A stretch of 7,986 bases of DNA. Origin: an uncultured Atopobiaceae bacterium. Its GTDB lineage: Bacteria > Actinomycetota > Coriobacteriia > Coriobacteriales > Atopobiaceae. The notes below the pieces were generated by a model, which saw only the letters and a list, made by a program, of their open reading frames with translations, searched no databases and was not told where the DNA came from. Location: NCBI GenBank assembly GCA_905235165.1, contig CAJOKK010000093.1:1-7986 (forward strand), read 5' to 3'. Below, piece by piece: positions 1-6,194 of this stretch (positions within the stretch are counted from its first letter, which is position 1; each line of letters begins with the position of its first letter). The translations under genes were made by a program, and so were the position numbers.

Positions 1-1485
1 CCCGAGGTCCACGACCGTATCTTTGCCCACTATGACGAGATGAGCGCCGCCCTCAAGGACGCCGACAAGCCCTCCCGCATTGCCAATGTTGAGGCCCTCA
101 AGGCCTCCATCAAGGAGGAGTTCAGCGATGAGGAGCTCGAGGAGTGGAGCCGCGCCATCACGGTCGAGCTCAAGTCCCTCGAGAAGCACGCCATGCGCCT
201 GATGGTCGTCGAGACCGGCGAGCGCGTTGACGGCCGCGTTGCCGACGAGGTGCGCCCGCTCATGGTCAAGCCCGACTACCTGCCCCTCGTCCACGGCTCC
301 GGCCTCTTCCAGCGTGGCCAGACCCAGGTGCTCTCCGTCGCCACCCTCGGCATGCTCAACGAGTGGCAGCGCCTCGACACCATCGAGCCCGTCGATGGCA
401 AGCGCTACATCCATCACTACAACTTCCCGCCCTTCTGCACCGGCGAGACCGGCCGCATCGGCAGCCCCAAGCGCCGCGAGCTCGGTCACGGCGCCCTCGC
501 TGAGCGCGCCCTGCTGCCCGTGATCCCCTCCGAGGACGACTTCCCCTACACCATCCGCGTGGTCTCCGAGGTCATGGAGTCCAACGGCTCCTCCTCGATG
601 GCTTCCACCTGCGGTTCCACCCTCGCGCTGATGGACGCCGGCGTGCCCATCAAGCGCCCCGTGTCCGGCGTGGCCATGGGCCTCATCCAGGAGGCCGGCA
701 AGACGGTCGTCCTCACCGACATCCAGGGCCTCGAGGACTTCCTCGGCGACATGGACTTCAAGGTCTGCGGTACCACCAAGGGCATCACGGCCATGCAGAT
801 GGACAACAAGGCCACCGGCCTCACCCCCGAGATCCTGCGTCAGGCCCTGATGCAGGCGCACGAGGGCCGCATGTTCATCCTCGACGCCATGCTCGAGCAG
901 ATCCCCGCGCCGCGTGAGACCACCAAGCAGACCGCGCCGCAGATCCTCACCATCAACATCCCGACGGACAAGATCCGCGACGTCATCGGCTCCGGCGGCA
1001 AGGTCATCCGTGGCATCCAGGACGACACCGGCGCCACGATCGACATCCAGGAGGACGGCACCATCTTCATCGCCGGCACCAATGGCGCTGGCGAGGCTGC
1101 TGCCGACCGCATCAAGGCCATCGTCAAGGTTCCCGAGGTTGGCGAGGAGTACACCGGCCGCGTCGTGGGCATCCAGGCCTTCGGCGCCTTCGTCGAGCTG
1201 CTTCCCGGCAAGGACGGCCTGCTGCACATCAGCCGCGTCGCCCAGGGTCGTGTCGACAAGGTCGAGGACGTGCTTAACGTGGGCGACGAGGTCCGCGTCA
1301 AGGTCCTCGAGGTCGACGAGAAGGGCAAGATCAGCCTCGATCGTCTCGACAAGCCCGAGGCTCCCGCCAGCTCTGGCCGCAAGCCTGCCAACAAGGACGG
1401 CGAGACCCGTACCCGTCGTCCCGGCGACAACGGCAAGCCTTCCGCTGGCAAGCGTCGTCCCCCTCGCCGTCACCACGAGGGCTAA
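1..1485 (+). CDS. pnp: Polynucleotide phosphorylase (PNPase), C-terminal part
   Basis: This enzyme degrades RNA 3' to 5' by phosphorolysis, releasing nucleoside diphosphates, and acts as a trimer in cytoplasmic mRNA decay. The reading frame is already open at base 1, so the gene is cut by the window edge. The 494 residues present are roughly the last two thirds of a protein usually about 700-750 long. Visible in order are the helical linker (nt 1-200), the second RNase PH core (nt about 215-900), a KH domain and an S1 domain. The core contains GETGRIGSPKRRELGHGALAERAL, ESNGSSSMAS and the catalytic GDMDFK loop. The KH domain (nt about 943-1125) has an IGSGGK GxxG loop. The S1 domain (nt about 1138-1350) includes GAFVELLPGKDGLLHIS. 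A basic Arg/Lys-rich tail ends the protein. Codon use is strongly GC3-biased, as in a well-expressed gene. A hairpin terminator follows, so pnp is probably transcribed separately from rnj. Family identity is certain. Confidence 0.97.
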   Translation, partial: PEVHDRIFAHYDEMSAALKDADKPSRIANVEALKASIKEEFSDEELEEWSRAITVELKSLEKHAMRLMVVETGERVDGRVADEVRPLMVKPDYLPLVHGSGLFQRGQTQVLSVATLGMLNEWQRLDTIEPVDGKRYIHHYNFPPFCTGETGRIGSPKRRELGHGALAERALLPVIPSEDDFPYTIRVVSEVMESNGSSSMASTCGSTLALMDAGVPIKRPVSGVAMGLIQEAGKTVVLTDIQGLEDFLGDMDFKVCGTTKGITAMQMDNKATGLTPEILRQALMQAHEGRMFILDAMLEQIPAPRETTKQTAPQILTINIPTDKIRDVIGSGGKVIRGIQDDTGATIDIQEDGTIFIAGTNGAGEAAADRIKAIVKVPEVGEEYTGRVVGIQAFGAFVELLPGKDGLLHISRVAQGRVDKVEDVLNVGDEVRVKVLEVDEKGKISLDRLDKPEAPASSGRKPANKDGETRTRRPGDNGKPSAGKRRPPRRHHEG

Positions 1486-1514
1486 GCTAAACGCAACATA
1501 GCTACGATTTGACG

Positions 1515-1554
1515 GGGGCCTGCGTCTACGATTCGGACGCAGGCCCCTCTCCTT
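1515..1554 (+). terminator. Intrinsic terminator after pnp
   Basis: A perfect 12-bp GC-rich stem begins 29 bases after the pnp stop. GGGGCCTGCGTC (1515-1526) pairs with GACGCAGGCCCC (1536-1547) around a 9-base loop. The sequence after it, TCTCCTT, is only moderately T-rich, so the stem is convincing but the U-tract is weak. The position directly behind pnp supports transcription termination, or a stable 3' end that protects the mRNA. Confidence 0.8.
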
Positions 1555-1578
1555 GATCGAATATCGAGGGCGGCTCGT

Positions 1579-1760
1579 GGAGGCAGGGGAGGGCGAGAAG
1601 GTTTTGACCTGCCTCTGTGGCAGTGAGGAGCGTTGGCGCGGCGGGAGCGAGGACTGTCTGAGCGAGCGAAGCGAGCGAGTTCCGCAGCTGCCGCGCCATA
1701 AGCGACGAACGCCCTTGCCACAGCGGCAGGCCAAGGCCTTCTCGCCCTCCCCTGACCTCC
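1579..1760. repeat. Long imperfect inverted repeat (about 180 bp) with mirror motif in loop
   Basis: The two halves of this intergenic stretch fold onto each other. GGAGG (1579-1583) pairs with CCTCC (1756-1760). Bases 1585-1622 align without gaps to 1716-1753, giving 36 of 38 pairs if two G-U pairs are allowed; 17 of these are an unbroken Watson-Crick block (1585-1601 with 1737-1753). Further in, AGG plus GCGTT (1626-1634) pairs with AACGC plus CCT (1708-1715), and GGCGCGGC (1635-1642) pairs with GCCGCGCC (1690-1697). The 47-base apex (1643-1689) holds GAGCGAGCGAAGCGAGCGAG (1660-1679), an exact mirror repeat. A six-base direct repeat, GAGGGC, flanks the structure (1566-1571 and 1777-1782), possibly by chance. 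No convincing gene lies here. It could be a structured RNA, a non-autonomous palindromic repeat element of the ERIC or MITE kind, or a second terminator. The structure is read directly; its function is unknown. Confidence 0.75.
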
Positions 1761-1823
1761 TAAGACGTCCACGAATGAGGGCCTAACGGTGCCGCTCATC
1801 GCTCGTCCTCACCCTCTGTCGAA

Positions 1824-1912
1824 TTGTTAGACAGGGTGCAGATGGGGCCGATTTTGTTTACAATAATTGAGTTAGAAGAGAAGAGACCGCGCAGTGGCGC
1901 GGCAGGTATAAG
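1824..1912 (+). promoter_or_regulatory. Probable promoter region and leader start of rnj
   Basis: This is the most AT-rich stretch of the gap between pnp and rnj, lying behind the pnp terminator and the inverted repeat. A good -10-like hexamer, TACAAT, sits at 1859-1864, and another candidate, TATAAG, at 1907-1912. Neither has a convincing TTGACA-like -35 at the usual distance, so the exact promoter is uncertain. A small dyad (CTGTC 1816-1820 with GACAG 1830-1834) lies just upstream and could be an operator or a weak hairpin. A promoter is expected here because four closely spaced genes begin downstream. Confidence 0.35.
1887..1902 (+). promoter_or_regulatory. Small GC hairpin in the rnj leader
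   Basis: CCGCGC (1887-1892) and GCGCGG (1897-1902) form a perfect 6-bp stem closed by a four-base loop, AGTG, about 50 bases upstream of the rnj start. If transcription starts near the TACAAT box, the stem lies very close to the 5' end of the mRNA. There it could shield the message from 5' exonucleases such as RNase J itself. The stem is seen; the role is inferred. Confidence 0.4.
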
Positions 1913-1954
1913 AACACTTGCATCTGAAACGTAGACGGAAGGAATTTTCCCCAC

Positions 1955-3619
1955 ATGGCAAAAAAAGCTATGCCCCTGCGGATTATCCCGCTGGGCGGGC
2001 TTGATGGTATCGGTAAGAACATGACGGCCTTCGAGTACGGCGACGACATGGTGCTCGTTGACGCAGGCCTCATGTTCCCCGACGATCAGCAGCCCGGTAT
2101 TGACCTTGTGCTCCCTGACTACACCTATGTGCTTGAGCACGAAGAAAAGCTCCGCGGCATCATCATCACCCATGGTCACGAAGACCACACCGGTGCCCTG
2201 CCGTACCTGCTCATGGACCTGAGGCGCAAGGTGCCCATCTACTCGAGCAAGCTCACCCTCGGCATCATCGAGGGCAAGCTCTCCGAGCACCGCATCAACT
2301 CGCCCAAGTTCCGCGAGGTGAAGGACGGTAGCCACATCAACCTGGGCACTTTCTCCATCGACTTCTTCTCGATGACGCACTCCATCCCCGCGGCGCTCGG
2401 CGTTTACATGCGCACGCCGGCGGGCTCGGTCATGCACACGGGCGACTTCAAGCTCGACCAGACGCCCATCGATGGCGTCACGCCGAACTACCGCGCCATC
2501 TCGCGCTTCTCCACGCTCGGCATCGACCTGCTGCTTTCCGACTCCACGAACGCCGCCAACCCCGGCTTCACGCCCTCCGAGGCGGCCGTCGGTCCGCAGC
2601 TGCGCCACATCATCAAGAACGCCACGGGTCGCGTGTTCGTGGCCTCCTTCGCGAGCCACATCCACCGTCTGCAGCAGATCTGCGACGCGAGCGTGGCCGT
2701 GGGCCGCAAGGTCGTCGTGACGGGCCGCTCCATGGTCTCGAACACCAAGGTCGCCCGTGACCTCGGCTACCTTCGCATTGACGAGAAGGACCTCATTGAC
2801 GCCTACGATATCGGTGACATTCCTGACGACAAGATCGTCGTCCTCTGCACCGGTAGCCAGGGCGAGCCGCTCTCGGCCCTGTCGCGTATGGCCAACGGCG
2901 AGCACCGTTCCCTTTCCATCAACCCCACCGACACCGTCATCATCTCGGCGACTCCGGTTCCGGGCAATGAGAAGAGCGTCGCCGCCATCGTCAACGCCCT
3001 TTCCAAGATCGGCTGCGAGATCTACGACAAGTCCAACTCGCTCGTGCACGTCTCCGGCCACGGTTGCCAGGAGGAGCTCAAGCTCATGCTGGCCATGTGC
3101 AAGCCCAGGTACTTCATGCCGGTTCACGGCGAGGCCCTGCACCTGCGCGCCCATGCCCGCCTCGCCGAGCAGATGGGCATCAAGCGCAGCCACATCTTCA
3201 TCGCAGATAACGGTGACGCGCTCGAGATGCGCAGCGGCAAGGTCAAGTTCGGCAAGCCCGTCGAGTCGGGCGTGGTCTACGTCGACGGCCTGTCGGTCAC
3301 CGACGCCGACCCCGTGGTCTTCAGGGATCGCCAGCGCCTCGCAAGCGGCGGCCTCGTTACCTGCATCGTCACCATCGCTGGCCGCCAGCGCAAGGTGAGC
3401 GACGTCGTGATCTCGGGCAAGGGCATCTCCTTTGCCGACGACGACGAGCTTATCGCCGAAGCGCAGGCCAGCGTCCGCGCCAGCGTCGAGAAGGCCTCTG
3501 CCCTCGAGGGCGCAAGCCCCGAGTCGCTGCAGAAGACCGTCCGCAACTCGCTCTCCAACTTCCTGTGGAGCCGTACCCGCACCCGTCCGCTCGTTTTCCC
3601 TGTTGTCATGGAGGTTTAA
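1955..3619 (+). CDS. rnj: Ribonuclease J (metallo-beta-lactamase/beta-CASP RNase)
   Basis: RNase J is a zinc-dependent 5'-3' exonuclease and endonuclease that processes and degrades mRNA and matures rRNA in the cytoplasm. The 554-residue length matches the family, e.g. about 555 for B. subtilis J1. The metal-binding motifs are intact: HGHEDH at residues 73-78, H142 in MTHSIP, and HTGDFK at 161-166 with D164. The beta-CASP part has FASHIHRLQQ and a CTGSQGEPLSALSRMANGEHR stretch. The late SGHG and MPVHGE motifs, the latter with the last metal-ligand His, are also present. The ATG start is supported by GGAAGGA (1937-1943), 11 bases upstream, a slightly long spacing, and by homology beginning at once (LRIIPLGGLDGIGKNM). 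The usual GLGEIGKN-type motif reads GLDGIGKN here. The gene opens a tightly packed cluster, and its stop codon directly touches the GTG of ftsK. Identity is certain. Confidence 0.96.
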   Translation: MAKKAMPLRIIPLGGLDGIGKNMTAFEYGDDMVLVDAGLMFPDDQQPGIDLVLPDYTYVLEHEEKLRGIIITHGHEDHTGALPYLLMDLRRKVPIYSSKLTLGIIEGKLSEHRINSPKFREVKDGSHINLGTFSIDFFSMTHSIPAALGVYMRTPAGSVMHTGDFKLDQTPIDGVTPNYRAISRFSTLGIDLLLSDSTNAANPGFTPSEAAVGPQLRHIIKNATGRVFVASFASHIHRLQQICDASVAVGRKVVVTGRSMVSNTKVARDLGYLRIDEKDLIDAYDIGDIPDDKIVVLCTGSQGEPLSALSRMANGEHRSLSINPTDTVIISATPVPGNEKSVAAIVNALSKIGCEIYDKSNSLVHVSGHGCQEELKLMLAMCKPRYFMPVHGEALHLRAHARLAEQMGIKRSHIFIADNGDALEMRSGKVKFGKPVESGVVYVDGLSVTDADPVVFRDRQRLASGGLVTCIVTIAGRQRKVSDVVISGKGISFADDDELIAEAQASVRASVEKASALEGASPESLQKTVRNSLSNFLWSRTRTRPLVFPVVMEV

Positions 3620-3622
3620 GTG
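3609..3622 (+). promoter_or_regulatory. Shine-Dalgarno and GTG start of ftsK
   Basis: GGAGG (3610-3614) lies inside the last codons of rnj, five bases before the GTG at 3620. The GTG follows the rnj TAA with no gap, which fixes the start of ftsK and suggests translational coupling to rnj. Confidence 0.75.
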
Positions 3623-6188
3623 AGCGACAGCAAGTCCGATTCGAAAGCGAAGAAGTCAAGCAAAAGCTCCGACATGGGGCTCTTTGGCTCCATCAAGGGA
3701 ACGCCGCTTGGCGACCTTGTGGGCCTGCTCATCGCTGTCGCTGCCGTTGCGCTGCTCATCTCGCTCTATGTACCGAGCACAGCTCCCGTGACGGTGGGGA
3801 TGCGCGACTGCCTGACCACCTGCTTCGGCACGGGAGCTTTCCTCTTTCCCCTTGCCCTCTTCGTTTTCGCAATGGGCTTCTTCATCGATGGCTACGTCCT
3901 GGTCAGCGGTCGATTTGCCCTCGGCCTCACCCTCATCGTCCTTGCGCTCTTGAGCCTCATATCGCTGAACGCGGAGGGTGTCGAGGCTAACCCCAGCCTC
4001 GTTTTTGACCCCCTCTACCTTGCCAACCACGGCGGCTACGTCGGTGGTGCCTTTGCCTATCTCTTGCTGACCGGCTTTGGTCGCTGGGTGGGTGTGAGCA
4101 TTCTCGTCGGCGTCATCTTTGCCGGCTCGGTCGTGTGTGGCTTCTCCATCTCGAGCGCGCTCACCAAGGTTCGCCACACGGCGAGCAGCGTGGCCTCCAA
4201 CTATCGTGATGCCGCTTACGAGCGTCGCGAGAGGCGTGCCAAGCGAGCTGCCGAGGAGACATCCTCAACAGATGGCCTTTCGGTGCTCTCCTGGAGCAAG
4301 GATGACGAGCAGGAGGGCGAGAAGCCTGAGTTGCCGCCCGCAGAGACGCAGACCAAGATGCCCTTCTTGGGTTTGCGTAAGACCACGGTCCTCAAGCGCA
4401 AGAAGGATGGCGAGAAGGACACGGCCCCCGTTGATGAGACCATGCAGATCGCCAAGCCCGTCTCCCTTGATGAGGCCCTGCGCGAGATGGAGAGCAAGGA
4501 CGCCAAGGCTTCCGAGCAGGATGCGCTCTTCTCCCTTACCGATGCGGAAGAGGAGGCCTACGCATCCCTCTCGAACCTTTCCTCCGATTCGTCCGATGGC
4601 AATCAGGCCAAGGCACAAAATGCCAAGAGCTTGGTCAAGAAGACCAAGTCCGTGCCTCATCCCAAGGTTGCCAAGCAGCTCTTGAAGAAGGCCGAGCGTC
4701 CGGGGGAGGAGGACGCCGATTACGAGCTTCCGCCCTTCGACATGCTCTCCTCAAACCCCAACAGCGCCTCGAGCGCCAGCTCTCGCGAGGAGCTGGACGA
4801 GACCATGCGCCGTCTGCAGAGCACCCTCGCCGAGTTCGGCCTCACCAGCAAGGTGGTTGACTACACCTCCGGCCCGCTCGTTACCACCTTCCAGGTGGAG
4901 ATGGGCGAGGGCGAGCGCGTGAACAAGATCACCAACCTGCAGGACGACATCGCGCTCTCGCTGGCTGCCAAGTCGGTGCGCATCTTCGCACCCATTCCCG
5001 GCACGAGCCGCGTGGGTATCGAGATCCCCAACAAGACCCGCCAGAACGTGCATCTGGGAGACGTGCTGCCCTACGCGACCGGCGGCCCCCTTGAGTTCGC
5101 CATCGGCCGAGATGCCGAGGGGCGTCCCGTTACGGCCAACCTTGCCACCATGCCGCACCTGCTCGTCGCTGGTGCCACCGGCTCGGGCAAGTCGGTCATG
5201 ATCAACTCGCTCATCATGTCTTTGCTCATGCGCGACACGCCCAAGCAGGTCCGCCTCATCCTCGTTGACCCCAAGCGCGTCGAGTTCGCGGGCTATAACG
5301 GCCTTCCGCACCTCTACGTGCCCGTCGTCACCGAGCCGCGCCAGGCGGCGAGCGCCCTGCAGTGGTCGGTCTCCGAGATGGAGCGCCGCCTCAAGGTCTT
5401 CGAGCGTGCCGCCGCGCGCAACATCAACGTCTACAACGAGATGTGCGTCTCGGGCAAGCTCTCCGAGATGGACAACCCGCCTGAGCCCATGCCCTACATG
5501 GTCATCATCATCGACGAGCTCGCCGACCTCATGATGGTTGCCGGCAAGGATGTTGAGGCTTCCATCGTGCGCATCGCCCAGCTCGCTCGTGCGGCGGGCA
5601 TCCATCTGGTGCTCGCCACTCAGCGTCCCTCAGCCAACGTGGTCACGGGCCTCATCAAGTCCAATATCGAGACTCGTATCGCCCTTTCCGTCGCCTCGGG
5701 CACCGACTCGCGCGTTATCATCGACCAGGTGGGTGCCCAGCGCCTGCTCGGCAACGGCGACATGCTCTTCAAGGAGCGCGGCGGCTCTCCGCTCTCCGCG
5801 CCGTGCGCTCGGGTGCTATGTCTCCGATCCGGAAATCGAGGAAGTCGTCGACTTCATTCGTGGCCAGGCTGAGCCTGACTACCATGAAGAGATCCTTTCG
5901 GCCGTTGTCCCCGGTCAGCCGGGTGGGTCAGCTGCTGATGTTGCCGATGAGGACGATCCTCTCGTCTGGGAGGCCGCGCAAATAGTCGTGGAATCTCAGC
6001 TAGGTTCTACCTCCGGGCTGCAGCGTAGGCTTAAGGTGGGATACGCTAGAGCTGGTAGGATTATGGACATGCTTGAGTCCAAGGGGGTCGTTGGGCCTCC
6101 GGAAGGCTCAAAGCCCCGTGAAGTTCTACTTGATAAAGAGGGTCTCGAGGAGCTTAGGCAACTCGAGCAGCAGTATAGGGAGGTGTAG
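3620..6188 (+). pseudogene. ftsK: FtsK/SpoIIIE DNA translocase, frameshifted before the gamma domain
   Basis: FtsK is a septum-anchored hexameric ATPase that pumps chromosomal DNA during division. The first frame (3620-5872, 750 aa) begins with a charged cytoplasmic leader. It has four membrane segments (about residues 31-51, 68-90, 98-117, 157-175) and a charged linker to about 440. The motor follows, with Walker A GATGSGKS at 518-525 and Walker B VIIIDEL at D632-E633. After GNGDMLFKERGGSP the frame is lost and a 26-residue unrelated tail ends at TGA 5872. The expected sequence resumes in the +1 frame as GCYVSDPEIEEVVDF and runs to TAG 6188, including the winged-helix gamma domain (LQRRLKVGYARAGRIMD, GPPEGSKPREVL). 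Removing one copy of the 7-bp duplication at 5785-5798 restores one 853-residue protein. As written the product lacks the end of the motor and the sequence-reading domain. The cause may be real mutation or sequence error. Confidence 0.9.
5785..5798 (+). repeat. 7-bp tandem duplication causing the ftsK frameshift
   Basis: CTCTCCG occurs twice in a row (5785-5791 and 5792-5798). With one copy, the codons read GGC GGC TCT CCG CGC CGT GCG CTC GGG TGC TAT (GGSPRRALGCY), joining the two FtsK frames exactly. Seven bases is two codons plus one, so the duplication accounts for the whole shift. It can arise by replication slippage and can revert the same way. Confidence 0.85.
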
Positions 6189-6194
6189 CCCATG
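6177..6194 (+). promoter_or_regulatory. Shine-Dalgarno and ATG start of the rodZ-like gene
   Basis: AGGGAGGTG (6177-6185) overlaps the last codons of ftsK and stands six bases before the ATG at 6192, which is three bases after the ftsK stop. The strong match fixes this start. The frame is easy to miss because, uncorrected, it stays open to the end of the window. Confidence 0.75.

Noticed and set aside
1553..1786. Possible 77-aa + strand protein in the intergenic gap, and a 105-aa one on the opposite strand (1482-1799)
   Set aside because: Both are translations of the inverted repeat. They have no ribosome site, no recognisable domain, and a composition dictated by the palindrome and the GAGCGA motif.
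1796..3193. Long 465-aa open frame antisense to rnj
   Set aside because: It mirrors the GC3-biased codons of rnj, is rich in His, Asp, Val and Arg as such shadows are, and lies opposite a gene with all catalytic motifs intact.
4751..5605. 284-aa open frame antisense to the FtsK motor domain
   Set aside because: It is a codon-bias shadow of the conserved motor sequence, with no ribosome site or domain.
5785..5872. Programmed ribosomal frameshifting in ftsK
   Set aside because: There is no slippery heptamer or downstream hairpin evident, and the simple 7-bp duplication fully explains the shift.
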